A DNA stretch of 64,000 bases from Candidatus Poribacteria bacterium. Its GTDB lineage: Bacteria > Poribacteria > WGA-4E > WGA-3G. The notes below the pieces were generated by a model. It did no database searches. It saw nothing but the letters and a program-made list of their open reading frames with translations, and had not been told where the DNA came from. The translations under genes were made by a program, and so were the position numbers. Positions 26,211-34,784 of the stretch are shown here, piece by piece. Each line of letters opens with the position of its first letter. Positions within the stretch are counted from its first letter, which is position 1. Location: positions 53,695-117,694 of the forward strand of contig VXPE01000075.1 of assembly GCA_009839745.1 (NCBI GenBank), written 5' to 3'.

Positions 26211-26858
26211 ATGAATTCTAAGATATGTGAGGATAATCGATTGGCTCAACAGAAAGCAACCAATATTACGTGGCACGATGCGATTGTCACGGCAGCAGAT
26301 AGAGAAAAATTACTGAATCAGAAAGGTTGTGTGATTTGGTTTACAGGTCTCTCCGGTTCAGGCAAGTCGACGTTAGCAAACGCAGTTGAACAGGTATTAC
26401 ATCAACAACAGCATCACACCTACGTCTTGGATGGCGATAACGTCCGCCACGGATTGAACAAGAACTTGGGTTTCTCACCCGAAGATCGAGAGGAAAACAT
26501 CCGGCGCATCGGTGAAGTTGCGAAACTTTTTGTAGATGCCGGCACCATTGTTATGACAGCCTTCATCTCGCCCTATCGCGCCGATAGGGACCAGGCGAGA
26601 GAACTAATTGCTGAAGGTAGATTCGTTGAAGTTTTCGTGGAGTGTCCACTTGAGGTCTGTGAAGAACGCGATACAAAAGGCTTATACAAAAAAGCGCGCG
26701 CTGGTGAGATTAAAGAGTTTACCGGTATCAGTGCCCCTTACGAACCGCCCGTCGATCCAGAAGTCACAGTCAATACAGCGGAGCTCTCACTTGAAGAATC
26801 CGCGCACGCCGTCGTCTCGTCGCTTGTGAAAGCCGGTTTGGTTCCCAGTGGAAATTAG
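26211..26858 (+). CDS. cysC: Adenylylsulfate (APS) kinase
   Basis: 215 residues. Walker A GLSGSGKS at 46-53, [26 protein letters not shown] (APS-binding and mobile lid), and [13 protein letters not shown], all diagnostic of APS kinase, which phosphorylates APS to PAPS for sulfation or reduction. N-terminal 25 residues ([22 protein letters not shown]) are the usual extension. No ATP sulfurylase gene lies nearby; the isolated kinase in a sulfatase-rich lineage suggests PAPS for sulfation, which is inference. Confidence 0.95.
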   Translation: MNSKICEDNRLAQQKATNITWHDAIVTAADREKLLNQKGCVIWFTGLSGSGKSTLANAVEQVLHQQQHHTYVLDGDNVRHGLNKNLGFSPEDREENIRRIGEVAKLFVDAGTIVMTAFISPYRADRDQARELIAEGRFVEVFVECPLEVCEERDTKGLYKKARAGEIKEFTGISAPYEPPVDPEVTVNTAELSLEESAHAVVSSLVKAGLVPSGN

Positions 26859-26918
26859 ACGAGAAACAGAGATGTTCACTTAGCACGAGAAATGCCACGC
26901 AGAGAGGGAAACCTGAAA

Positions 26919-27240
26919 ATGGAAGCAGTTATCAGGAACTTCAATGAGAATGGGTTTGCCATCCTGCGCGGGGTTTTAGAACCGGTAACGCTTGAGGCTG
27001 TCAAACACGAATGCGAAGTGTTGGTCGCTGAATTGGCAACACGTCGGTATGCGGAAGGAAAGCTGACAGACACCCACCCCGATGCCGATTTTGAAACCCA
27101 CCTCATTCGGCTCTACGAAGACTATCCCGACGAAACCCCAACCATTTTTCGCTCGGAACTCCATCGGGGGGGATGTCGCCATTTTCAGTAATCTGCTGTT
27201 CCACCGCGGGTTACCGAACCGCAAGGTAAAATTAAAATAA
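26919..27240 (+). pseudogene. Phytanoyl-CoA dioxygenase (PhyH) remnant with internal deletion
   Basis: The first 90 or so residues from ATG 26919 (MEAVIRNFNENGFAILRGVLEP...) are a PhyH N-terminus. The frame then breaks after SELHRGG; in the next frame the sequence GDVAIFSNLLFHRGLPNRK is the characteristic PhyH C-terminal strand with the distal iron-binding His. The central part, including the HxD motif (normally about 150 residues), is missing. The end runs directly into the leader element used by the next gene. A deletion plus frameshift is the simplest explanation. Confidence 0.75.
27211..27240 (+). repeat. Leader/RBS element copy 2 (3' half), before the FAH-family gene
   Basis: ACCGAACCGCAAGG (27213-27226) then TAAAATTAAAATAA abuts ATG 27241. 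The hairpin half is not recognisable here. AAGG is the only Shine-Dalgarno candidate of the downstream gene. Confidence 0.7.
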
Positions 27241-28194
27241 ATGAAACTTATTCAATTTCATCTACCCAATTTAGGCAAGCGGGTTGGCATTGTCACCCGC
27301 GATGAAGAAGTGATCGATGTAACCAGCGAAGAATCACCCGGCGTCTTAGAGGTGTTGGAACTCGCTGACAGGGAACAGATAAGCCTGGGTGTAATACTTG
27401 CCGACATCCAAGAAAAAGTGGCGACTCCCGCACCGATGCAACTCCGTTCACTGCCGGAATCAGGCAACGAACCGACCGAACCGGAAGGACTCACGCTCAA
27501 CAAATTAGATGTCGCTCCTGACGAAAATGTTCCACATCTCCTATCCCCAATTGATTCCCCTGAAGTTTGGGGATGCGGGGTAACCTACAAACGGAGTGCG
27601 GACATGCGTGATGACGATAGCGAACAGGACATCTACAGTCGCGTCTATTTCGCTGACCGTCCGGAGATATTCTTCAAAGCGACTCCCTCGCGATGCGTTG
27701 GACCTAACGGCTTTATCGGTATCCGGAGCGATTCCGCATTGACAGCGACCGAACCAGAACTCGCTTATGTTCTTGGCAACAACGGTGAAATCATCGGTTA
27801 CACACTCTGTAACGACGTATCCGCATGGGACATTGAGCGCGATAATCCACTCTATCTCCCACAATCCAAAGTGTTCTATGGGTGCTGTGCCCTCGGTCCG
27901 ATGTTCGTCACACCCTCCGAAGTAGACGATCCCTATAATCTTGAGATGCGGTGTACCGTTCTTCGGGATGGAGACGCTATCTATCAAGGTGAGGTCAACA
28001 CATCTCAAATCAATTGGAAGTTTGAAGAACTCACCGAATTCCTGATGCGGGATAACCCGATTCCGTTTGGAACCGTCGTTTCGACAGGCACGGGTATCAT
28101 CGTCCCGAACGATCTGCCGCTTGCCCCAGAGGATACCGTCGAGATAGCAATTGATGGGTTCGGCACGCTGTCAAACCCCGTTAAGCAACTTTAG
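27241..28194 (+). CDS. Fumarylacetoacetate hydrolase family protein
   Basis: 317 residues. FAH fold with EVWGCGVTYKRSADMR near 115, DRPEIFFKATPSRCVGPNGFIGIRSDS, the metal-binding TEPELAYVLGNNGEIIGYTLCNDVSAWDIERDNP (Glu and Asp ligands) and a late STGTGIIVPND. Such enzymes cleave C-C bonds or dehydrate sugar acids (for example 2-keto-3-deoxy-D-arabinonate dehydratase); the SAxDIE..NPLYLPQSKVF region favours the sugar-acid dehydratase subgroup. It heads a probable operon with the D-threonine-aldolase-like and YbjQ genes (12-bp gap, then overlap). Confidence 0.85.
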   Translation: MKLIQFHLPNLGKRVGIVTRDEEVIDVTSEESPGVLEVLELADREQISLGVILADIQEKVATPAPMQLRSLPESGNEPTEPEGLTLNKLDVAPDENVPHLLSPIDSPEVWGCGVTYKRSADMRDDDSEQDIYSRVYFADRPEIFFKATPSRCVGPNGFIGIRSDSALTATEPELAYVLGNNGEIIGYTLCNDVSAWDIERDNPLYLPQSKVFYGCCALGPMFVTPSEVDDPYNLEMRCTVLRDGDAIYQGEVNTSQINWKFEELTEFLMRDNPIPFGTVVSTGTGIIVPNDLPLAPEDTVEIAIDGFGTLSNPVKQL

Positions 28195-28205
28195 GAGAAT
28201 GGATA

Positions 28206-29330
28206 ATGAACACCACCTCTGAACCTTTCATCGGCATGCAGAAAACGGAATTAGACACACCCGCGTTGCTGATTGATTTGGATAAAATGGAAGCCAACAT
28301 ACAGACAATGGCGGATTACTTCACGACAGTCAACGCCATGTTGAGACCCCACGTTAAAACGCATAAAACGCCTATCATTTCACATAAACAGATTGCCGCA
28401 GGTGCCATCGGCGTTACATGTGCGAAACTGGGTGAGGCGGAAGCCGTGATCCACGCGGGGGTCCGAGATGTGTTGATTGCTAACCAAGTCGTCGGTTCAC
28501 ATAAAATTGCCCGTCTCATTAACCTCGCGAGACACTCGGAGATCATGGTCGCAGTCGACAATCCTCAGAACGTGCGAGACATCTCCGAGGCAGCAGCTGC
28601 CAAAGGCGTAACCGTCAGGATGTTAGTAGAAGTGAACGTCGGTATGAACCGATGTGGCGTTGAATCCGGCAAACCTGCATTAGAGCTCGCAAAGCAGATA
28701 CGCCAAAGTCCTAACCTGAAGTTTGAGGGATTGATGGGCTACGAGGGACATACCGTCGCAAAGCCGGACCTGAAGGAACGGGAGGCAAACGTCCGGGAAG
28801 CGATGCAACACCTGATTGACGCGAAACACTACCTCGAAAAACACGGTGTAGAAGTTTCAATTATGAGTGGCGGTGGCACAGGCACCTTTAACATTACCGG
28901 AGGTATCCCAGAAATGACAGAGGTGCAGGCGGGTTCCTACATCTTCATGGATTCTACCTACCGAAATGTAGAAGGTGTTGGAGAGCAGTTCGACTGTTCG
29001 CTGTCAGTTTTGGCGACCGTTGTGAGTCGTCCAGTACCAGATCGAGTCATCGTGGATACAGGTTTGAAGGTGCTCGCAAAAGAGTTCGGGATTCCACAGC
29101 CGATCGGTATAACAGGTGTAGAGATGACAGGACTCTCTGAGGAGCACGGAACTTTAAAATTTGTTGGACAGGTATCCGATGCTGATGTTCCCCTCACACC
29201 TGGGGATAAAATTGAAATTTTACCAACGCACTGTTGTACGACAGTAAATCTCCACGACAGATATTACGGCATCCGTAACGGGATTGTTGAATCTGTGTGG
29301 GACATCGCAGCGAGAGGAAAATCGCAATAA
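28206..29330 (+). CDS. D-threonine aldolase-like PLP enzyme (alanine racemase N-terminal fold)
   Basis: 374 residues. [17 protein letters not shown] opens the fold-type III barrel, with the Schiff-base Lys in RPHVKTHKT (about residue 53) and phosphate-binding SGGGTGTF. The C-terminal beta domain has [12 protein letters not shown], supplying the His/Cys metal ligands of D-threonine aldolase/D-serine dehydratase (DSD1) enzymes. It cleaves or dehydrates D-hydroxy amino acids. ATG 28206 follows TTTAGGAGAATGGATA. Which of the two activities applies cannot be read from the sequence. Confidence 0.87.
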   Translation: MNTTSEPFIGMQKTELDTPALLIDLDKMEANIQTMADYFTTVNAMLRPHVKTHKTPIISHKQIAAGAIGVTCAKLGEAEAVIHAGVRDVLIANQVVGSHKIARLINLARHSEIMVAVDNPQNVRDISEAAAAKGVTVRMLVEVNVGMNRCGVESGKPALELAKQIRQSPNLKFEGLMGYEGHTVAKPDLKEREANVREAMQHLIDAKHYLEKHGVEVSIMSGGGTGTFNITGGIPEMTEVQAGSYIFMDSTYRNVEGVGEQFDCSLSVLATVVSRPVPDRVIVDTGLKVLAKEFGIPQPIGITGVEMTGLSEEHGTLKFVGQVSDADVPLTPGDKIEILPTHCCTTVNLHDRYYGIRNGIVESVWDIAARGKSQ

Positions 29331-29650
29331 TGATTACGACAACGACAAACACAGTTGAAGGCAGACGGATTCGACAATATCTTGGACTTGTCACAGGTGA
29401 AACTATCATGGGAGCGAATGTTATTAGCGACTTTATGGCAAGTATCACAGACTTTGTCGGTGGACGTTCAGGGACTTATGAAAGCAAATTTGCGGAAGCG
29501 CGTGAAACAGCGATCCAAGAACTTGAAGAAGAGGCACAGCGCAAAGGGGCGGACGCTGTTGTCGGTATTGATATCGACTATCAGGTCCTTGGTGCCAGTA
29601 ACGGCATGCTCATGGTGACGGCGACCGGAACCGCTGTCAAAATTGAATGA
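29330..29650 (+). CDS. YbjQ/UPF0145 (DUF74) family protein
   Basis: 106 residues from ATG 29330, which overlaps the upstream TAA by one base (TAATG). Signature: [19 protein letters not shown]...[40 protein letters not shown] and a final [11 protein letters not shown]. The family forms pentameric rings with unknown, possibly metal-related function. Full length for the family (about 105). Confidence 0.88.
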   Translation: MITTTTNTVEGRRIRQYLGLVTGETIMGANVISDFMASITDFVGGRSGTYESKFAEARETAIQELEEEAQRKGADAVVGIDIDYQVLGASNGMLMVTATGTAVKIE

Positions 29651-29656
29651 ACTTTC

Positions 29657-29685
29657 GTGGGTCGGGTTTGTAACCTCGATTTCCT
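29657..29685. repeat. GGGTTTGTAACC palindromic repeat, copy 1 (intergenic)
   Basis: GTGGGTCGGGTTTGTAACC followed by TCGATTTCC. Related copies at 39364-39390 and 40878-40904 lie inside coding sequences. Here it lies in the gap after ybjQ. Confidence 0.5.
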
Positions 29686-29743
29686 TTGGAATGCGCTCAC
29701 AACACCACAAGCGTATCCCAGAAAAACATAGGAGAAAAGCGCA

Positions 29744-30919
29744 ATGATAACACCCTGTTCTACATTTAGAGTCTGGAAATTTGGTTGCCTCTCCAGCTTG
29801 CTTGTTGCAAGTATCCTCATGTTGACACAGGCACCAGTGGAAGGCTACATTGCAAAACGGTATACCATCAGACAAATCGTTGCGGAAAGCACCAATGTCG
29901 TCTTCGGAACCGTCTCCGAGGTTAACGTCAAGCGACGAACAGCGAAGGTTAAGGTTGAAGAAAACCTGAAAGGCACGAGTGAATTCAAGGAAATTCGGAT
30001 TCGGTTCGATGTCTACAAAGGGGAAGCGGATCACAGGGACGAGATTATCCATTTTCTGAAAGCAGGGGAACCCGTTATTGTCTTCTATCTGAAAGCAGGC
30101 GGACGCATTGATAGTCTCGCACATACAAGGGGGAGATGGTTCCAAACTCAGGTCACGGCGAAGAACAAGGAACGCACGGAGTGGGGCTGGTGGCTCTTTA
30201 CACACTTTGAGAAATACCTCAACAGAGACAAGGTCTCAAGGCGAGATTCAACACCTGATTTCCAAGAAGAATTGCGTAATTTACTCAGCGGAGACGCGCT
30301 TGAACTCCTGCTCCTCAAAACGGATAGATATGACTCAGAACAACGCGCCATTGCCGAACTTGATGCTGTTGCCGACTTCGGTTTTGTTTATCACGCGACG
30401 ACTGACCGGAATTTACCGGCCCTCCGAGAAGCAGACATTCTATGGATCGGGTTCCGTTCACTTTCCGAAGGAAGATACCGGCTTAACAGGAAACAAGAGA
30501 ATCGGATTAAGAATTTCGTGAAAAACGGTGGTATTGTCATCGCCTCTGGGCAGGATAGTGATAAGGAGCATCCGTGCGGCAGCGGTTGGCTACCGGAACC
30601 ACTCAGGGGTGTAGAAAGTCCATCTCGGAACGATTTCCAAACCACCTCCCGGGCAGGTGAACTCTTTAAGACACCCAACCGTATCCGGTCAGGGCAACTT
30701 GCCCTTGATGACTCATGGAGAGGGTGGAATGAAAAGTATGAAATCCTCGCGACAACCAATGCTGGCAAAGAGATCGTCGTTGCTAAGTTGAAACACGGTA
30801 AAGGGATGTATATCGTCACTAACCTCCGTAACCAGAGCCGCTCGCAAGTCTCTAAGAACCGTCGAATGCTTGAGAATTTGGTCCATTTCGCTGTCCGATT
30901 TTTGGAAGAATCCGAATAG
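29744..30919 (+). CDS. Secreted protein of unknown function with GATase-like C-terminal domain
   Basis: 391 residues. Signal peptide/anchor at 13-33 (FGCLSSLLVASILMLTQAPVEG). Residues 40-125 are a beta-rich domain (RQIVAESTNVVFGTVSEVNVKRRTAKVKVEENLKG) like those found in proteins with 'ESTNVVFG' modules. Residues 195-391 look like a class I glutamine-amidotransferase-like Rossmann fold (ADILWIGFRSLSEGRYRLNRKQENRIKNFVKNGGIVIASGQD) without a visible catalytic Cys-His-Glu set. It precedes a PQQ-propeller gene by 14 bp, so the two probably form an operon. Confidence 0.6.
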   Translation: MITPCSTFRVWKFGCLSSLLVASILMLTQAPVEGYIAKRYTIRQIVAESTNVVFGTVSEVNVKRRTAKVKVEENLKGTSEFKEIRIRFDVYKGEADHRDEIIHFLKAGEPVIVFYLKAGGRIDSLAHTRGRWFQTQVTAKNKERTEWGWWLFTHFEKYLNRDKVSRRDSTPDFQEELRNLLSGDALELLLLKTDRYDSEQRAIAELDAVADFGFVYHATTDRNLPALREADILWIGFRSLSEGRYRLNRKQENRIKNFVKNGGIVIASGQDSDKEHPCGSGWLPEPLRGVESPSRNDFQTTSRAGELFKTPNRIRSGQLALDDSWRGWNEKYEILATTNAGKEIVVAKLKHGKGMYIVTNLRNQSRSQVSKNRRMLENLVHFAVRFLEESE

Positions 30920-30933
30920 CAGAGGAAAATCAA

Positions 30934-32568
30934 ATGAAGAAACTGACCAGGATTATTGTGGTTTACCTGATTACCATGATGAAATCTCCGATAAGCATGG
31001 TGAATCCTAAAATCATAGTTCAGACTTTACCTCATAACCGAAGACCGATAATTGCTCTCCTGAGTCTATTCTTTCTGCTCTTTGTTTCTGCAAAACCTGC
31101 ACACGCGGTCATTCCGCAGCTGCTGGGACCGCTCACGGCACTGCTAAGCATCGTCCCGCAGATCCTTGCTTTTGTCGGGGTTGCCCTTATTACTGGACTC
31201 GTGTTCGCCCGGGATACAACCAAAATGCTTTTCTATAGGTTCCGGGACTTTGTGACTGCCCATAAAGTTACCGCCTCTATCCTAAGCGTCATTTTCCTCG
31301 TTGGATTCGGTTGGGGATCCTATACACTCGTTCGGATGACCGTAAGTCCAATGACATCATCCCCTGAAACGATGGTCCGCAGAACGGGAATAGGAAACAG
31401 AAAGGCAAACACCTCCTGGTCAACTTTCCGAGGTGGCAAAAGTCGAACTGGACATCTGGACACGCTCGCGGGACCAACAACCGGAACACCTGCATGGGTT
31501 TTCAAAGATGAAGAGCCGATGGCGGTTGATTTCTCCTCGTCTCCAGCGGTTGTTGGGAACCGCCTCTATATCGGTTCTGCGCACGGTTCGATCTTTTCGT
31601 TAGGCGGCGCGACTTACTGTATTGATACAGAATCGCAGAAGATTCTCTGGCGGCATACGTCTCCGACCCCAATATTTTCATCGCCTGCGGTTGCCGGTGG
31701 CAGGGTCTACATCGGTGAAGGGTATCACCACGATAGCGATTGCCATCTCCGATGCCTCGATGCCCGCACAGGTGAACAGATTTGGTCATTCCCAACAACG
31801 AGTCACGTTGAATCAACGCCATTCATCCATCAGGGGAAACTCTACTTCACAGCGGGTGCGGATGGGGTCTATTGTATTGATGCCTTAGAGGGAGAACAAA
31901 TTTGGCACTATCCGGCGGTTCATGCCGACATGTCGCCTGTTATGCATAAGGACAAAGTTTACTTCGGCACAGGGTATGGGGATTATCGGATTTACGCTGT
32001 TGATGCGCAAACAGGTGCTGAGGTATGGTCGAAACAGATGCCGTATTCTGTGTGGGGGAGTCCGAGTGCGGAGGAAAATAGAGTCTTTTTTGGGCTTGGA
32101 AGGGGTAATTTTTCGGAGAGTGCGCCTATACCCGCAGGTAAGGTTGTCGCGCTTGACACGGAAACCGGCGACATCCTATGGGAGCATGAGGCAGAAGATG
32201 CTGTCCTGACGGCAATCGCAATTCAGAACGGTTATGTCACTTTTGGCTCGCGCGATGGATACGTCTATTCTCTCCAGTCAACAGATGGAAAACTCAACTG
32301 GAAAACGGATCTTGGGGGACCGGTTGTCTCCTCACCCGCTGTAACGATGGATACTATTTATGCGGCGACGAAAGACGGGTACATCTATGCGCTTGCCACT
32401 GATAATGGAAAAGTGCAATGGGAATTTGATACAAGAATAATTAATAGAAACATAGATCTGTATTCCTCACCCGCGGTTGCCAACGGCTTGCTGTATATCG
32501 GCTCCAGTGACCGATATATTTTCTGCTTTGGCGCGGATGAAAGTCGTGAAATGATTGGTAATCGGTGA
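30934..32568 (+). CDS. Membrane-anchored PQQ-type (YncE/BamB-like) beta-propeller protein
   Basis: 544 residues. Two or three N-terminal hydrophobic segments (about 38-58, 67-90, 112-133), then an extracytoplasmic eight-bladed propeller. Blades repeat the motif SSPAVxxxxxYIGSxDGxxYCxDxxTGxxxWxxxT, the PQQ_2 pattern. No PQQ-binding dehydrogenase residues are apparent, so a scaffold role similar to BamB is likely. The chain stops at TGA 32568, but in the -1 frame a conserved-looking tail follows (32565-32666), so the original C-terminus may have been lost by an indel. Confidence 0.8.
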   Translation: MKKLTRIIVVYLITMMKSPISMVNPKIIVQTLPHNRRPIIALLSLFFLLFVSAKPAHAVIPQLLGPLTALLSIVPQILAFVGVALITGLVFARDTTKMLFYRFRDFVTAHKVTASILSVIFLVGFGWGSYTLVRMTVSPMTSSPETMVRRTGIGNRKANTSWSTFRGGKSRTGHLDTLAGPTTGTPAWVFKDEEPMAVDFSSSPAVVGNRLYIGSAHGSIFSLGGATYCIDTESQKILWRHTSPTPIFSSPAVAGGRVYIGEGYHHDSDCHLRCLDARTGEQIWSFPTTSHVESTPFIHQGKLYFTAGADGVYCIDALEGEQIWHYPAVHADMSPVMHKDKVYFGTGYGDYRIYAVDAQTGAEVWSKQMPYSVWGSPSAEENRVFFGLGRGNFSESAPIPAGKVVALDTETGDILWEHEAEDAVLTAIAIQNGYVTFGSRDGYVYSLQSTDGKLNWKTDLGGPVVSSPAVTMDTIYAATKDGYIYALATDNGKVQWEFDTRIINRNIDLYSSPAVANGLLYIGSSDRYIFCFGADESREMIGNR

Positions 32569-32666
32569 TAAGGCGAAAAAATGAACACGCGACCGATGAA
32601 GTGCTTGCCGTTGACCCCGCCAACAAGTTAGCCACAATCTGGGGTAACCTGAAATCTGTCCGATGA
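32565..32666 (+). pseudogene. Out-of-frame C-terminal tail with VDPANKLATIWGNLK motif
   Basis: In the frame -1 to the propeller gene, 33 codons read ...EHATDEVLAVDPANKLATIW then GNLKSVR and stop. This resembles the ending of the secreted protein at 23661 (EAQNKLTTTWGALKGGF). It is probably the displaced C-terminus of the propeller gene or the remnant of another secreted protein. A terminator follows 23 bp later. Confidence 0.45.
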
Positions 32667-32688
32667 AGAGACTGCGTAAAAAAACAAG

Positions 32689-32716
32689 AAAAGCCGCCAA
32701 CCTTGGCGGCTTTTTT
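32689..32716. terminator. Bidirectional Rho-independent terminator
   Basis: AAAAGCCGCC (32689-32698), loop AACCTT, GGCGGCTTTT (32705-32714) with T-runs on the plus strand and A-run (T-run on minus) before it. It serves the propeller gene and the converging DUF3500 gene. Confidence 0.92.
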
Positions 32717-32731
32717 ATCTGCTTGATAAGT

Positions 32732-33766
32732 CTAATGATCGTGATGGTTGGATTTGTGGTAGTGTAACCGAAGTAGGTCCACACCGAAATCGTCCGCGAT
32801 GTGCCGCCACACAGAATGGATGTGGTTCGCATTGTTCTGCGTATTGTCATACTCTACAAAGAAAAATGGACCGTGTAATCTATAGTAGTGCGGTGTCTTC
32901 GGCGTGCCACTTCCCGCCCAAGCGAAATGGATATCGCTAACGTTCCCTTCGCGTAGTTTTCGGAGTTCTATTTGGGCAACCTCATCAGGCAGTCGATCAA
33001 TGTATTCATGAACGAGAGTCATCAGGAGTTCACGCTGGGATGTTTCCATAGATTCCGCGGCTAACCCTTCAACAGCCTCAAATTCAACCTTCGGGACATC
33101 GCGGGTTAAAATATCGGAAGGGGCATCCGCATTGATGATTGTCTGACGTTTCTGTGTATCATTCAGGCTCGTAAGGAGCTGGCGCGCAACATCTTCCTCG
33201 GCGGAAAGGACTCTTAATCCCTTTTTCTTACCTTGGGGGACCTCTGCCGGATTCGATCCGAAGAAAAATGGATTTGGTGAAATCAGCTCACGATTAACGA
33301 CGGTAAAGTTAAGCGAGACGTGATGTCCTTCAGCACGCCATCCCCAGGCGCCATTACTGGTCGGATCACCGAAAACGGTGAAAAAATAGAGTCCAGGGTC
33401 GCGGACCAATCGTGCTTCCCCAGCGGCTTGTTCAATTTCGCCGAGTGTTGTCTCCAAATTAATAATTGCACGGGCTTTTTGATAACCCTTTGCACTCAAT
33501 CCGCTTTCCATGAGAGCGAACGCCGCTTCCTGCTGCTTTGTGTTCAGTTCATTGAGAGAAATGCCTTCCCGTTCCCACATTTCGATTGGAATGTAGTGCC
33601 ACCGGAGCCGTTCATTTCCGTCAAATGGAAGTGCTGCCTTTTCACGTAGTGCGGGCGTTAATGTATCCAAAAAGTTGCCTGCTGCATTTGCCATCTGCTC
33701 CGCTGTCGCCGAAGCCGGAATAAACAAAGGAGACTTGTGTTCGGGATGGGTATGTGTCTGTGCCAT
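32732..33766 (-). CDS. DUF3500 domain protein
   Basis: 344 residues matching DUF3500 along its whole length: ALPFDGNERLRWHYIPIEMWEREGISLNELNTKQQEAAFALMESGLSAKGYQKA, GDPTSNGAWGWRAEGHHVSLNFTVV, and SDIHFAWAGSGTPKTPHYYRLHGPFFFVEYDNTQNNANHIHSVWRHIADDFG. The conserved His residues (GHHVSLN, NHIHSV) and a His-rich end (HYHKSNHHDH) suggest metal binding. Biochemical role unknown. No signal peptide. ATG 33766 is abutted by the leader element (CCGCAAGGAAAAATTAAAAA). Confidence 0.85.
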   Translation of the reverse strand: MAQTHTHPEHKSPLFIPASATAEQMANAAGNFLDTLTPALREKAALPFDGNERLRWHYIPIEMWEREGISLNELNTKQQEAAFALMESGLSAKGYQKARAIINLETTLGEIEQAAGEARLVRDPGLYFFTVFGDPTSNGAWGWRAEGHHVSLNFTVVNRELISPNPFFFGSNPAEVPQGKKKGLRVLSAEEDVARQLLTSLNDTQKRQTIINADAPSDILTRDVPKVEFEAVEGLAAESMETSQRELLMTLVHEYIDRLPDEVAQIELRKLREGNVSDIHFAWAGSGTPKTPHYYRLHGPFFFVEYDNTQNNANHIHSVWRHIADDFGVDLLRLHYHKSNHHDH

Positions 33767-33864
33767 TTTTTAATTTTTCCTTGCGGTTCGGTCAGCTGGG
33801 TTCGGGATTTGCTATGCTATTCCGTAGACTCAGCGCGCCCGTTGGTTGCGCTTACGCGCTTTGA
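33767..33864 (-). repeat. Leader/RBS element copy 3, before the DUF3500 gene
   Basis: On the minus strand: AAGCGCGTAAGCGC...GGGCGC hairpin region (33834-33864), a spacer, then GACCGAACCGCAAGGAAAAA and TTAAAAA directly before the ATG. Only Shine-Dalgarno: AAGG. Confidence 0.65.
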
Positions 33865-33932
33865 CTAAAAGCTATAGACATTATCGCAAAATCTACAAAA
33901 GGAGTCAATATTTTTTTTCTTTTTGAAGATTG

Positions 33933-33987
33933 TTGACAATTGATTACAATTTTTGTAAACTTATTTAAACGGTCTCCGTTTAAATAA
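33933..33987 (+). promoter_or_regulatory. ECF-sigma operon promoter with perfect 12-bp palindrome at the start site
   Basis: TTGACA (33933-33938), 17 nt, TAAACT (33956-33961). The -10 is immediately followed by TTATTTAAACGG (33961-33972), TCT, CCGTTTAAATAA (33976-33987): a perfect inverted repeat over the predicted start. It is placed as a repressor operator, or as a 5' RNA hairpin. The 416-bp gap 33767-34182 otherwise holds a leader element and a GGCGAGG hairpin and no gene. Confidence 0.6.
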
Positions 33988-34028
33988 GCATTTATCGTAG
34001 ATTTTAAAGTTATCTATACATTATCAAT

Positions 34029-34052
34029 AGGCGAGGTGAGGAAGCCTCGCCA
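34029..34052. repeat. GGCGAGG hairpin repeat, copy 3
   Basis: AGGCGAGG-TGAGGAAG-CCTCGCC at 34029-34051, followed by GCGGGGTGGCGGGTTTTG and a tail resembling that of copies 1 and 4 (AAAGTGTAAATT, ATTCACCATA). It lies in the leader region of the sigma-factor gene. Confidence 0.65.
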
Positions 34053-34182
34053 GCGGGGTGGCGGGTTTTGCTTCTATTCATAAAGTGTAAATTCATTTTT
34101 ATCATTCACCATAGCCTACTATCGTCCACCCCCTGCTGCAGGTAGAACAAAATTTCCAACTGCTAATCATAAGTCGGGAATT

Positions 34183-34764
34183 ATGGACAAATTGATTGAC
34201 GATGAAATGTTAGTTGCCCAGTTTCAATCCGGTCGCCAAAATGCTTTTGATGAGTTGATGAAGCGCTACAAATCCAAGATTTTCTCGTACCTTCTGCGCT
34301 CTGTCAGAAATTATGAGGATGCTGAGGATATCACCATCGAAGTCTTTTTTAAGGCGTACCGCGCCCTTGACAATTGGCAACCGAAAGCCAAGTTTTCAAC
34401 ATGGCTCTACAAGATCGCGTCCAATCTCGCTATTGACTATCACCGCACGAAAGTGCGGCATCCTGTCTATGCCTTGGAGGACATGGAAATCCCTGAAGCG
34501 AATCTTGTTGCTACCGATCTTCACAGCGATCCTGTCCAGCAAGTGGAAGATCAGGAACGTGGACGTATCATCCGTGAGGCGGTTGATCAGCTCTCTCCGA
34601 AACAGAAAGCCGTCTTTATGTTAAGTCGTTATGAAGGATTACAACTGAAAGAGGTCGCTGAAACACTGGATATGGCGGAAGGGACCGTAAAAATTCACCT
34701 TCACCGGGCAGTCAAACGTTTACAAACATTGTTACGACCGCTTTGGGAAAATAATGAAATTTAA
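34183..34764 (+). CDS. ECF-type RNA polymerase sigma factor
   Basis: 193 residues. Sigma region 2 (FDELMKRYKSKIFSYLLRSVRNYEDAEDITIEVFFKAYRALDNWQPKAKFSTWLYKIASNLAIDYHR) and region 4 (LSPKQKAVFMLSRYEGLQLKEVAETLDMAEGTVKIHLHRAVKRLQ). It directs RNA polymerase to a stress regulon and is normally held by the anti-sigma factor encoded next. 20-bp gap to that gene. ATG 34183. Confidence 0.93.
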   Translation: MDKLIDDEMLVAQFQSGRQNAFDELMKRYKSKIFSYLLRSVRNYEDAEDITIEVFFKAYRALDNWQPKAKFSTWLYKIASNLAIDYHRTKVRHPVYALEDMEIPEANLVATDLHSDPVQQVEDQERGRIIREAVDQLSPKQKAVFMLSRYEGLQLKEVAETLDMAEGTVKIHLHRAVKRLQTLLRPLWENNEI

Positions 34765-34784
34765 AGAAAGGAGACGTATTTATT

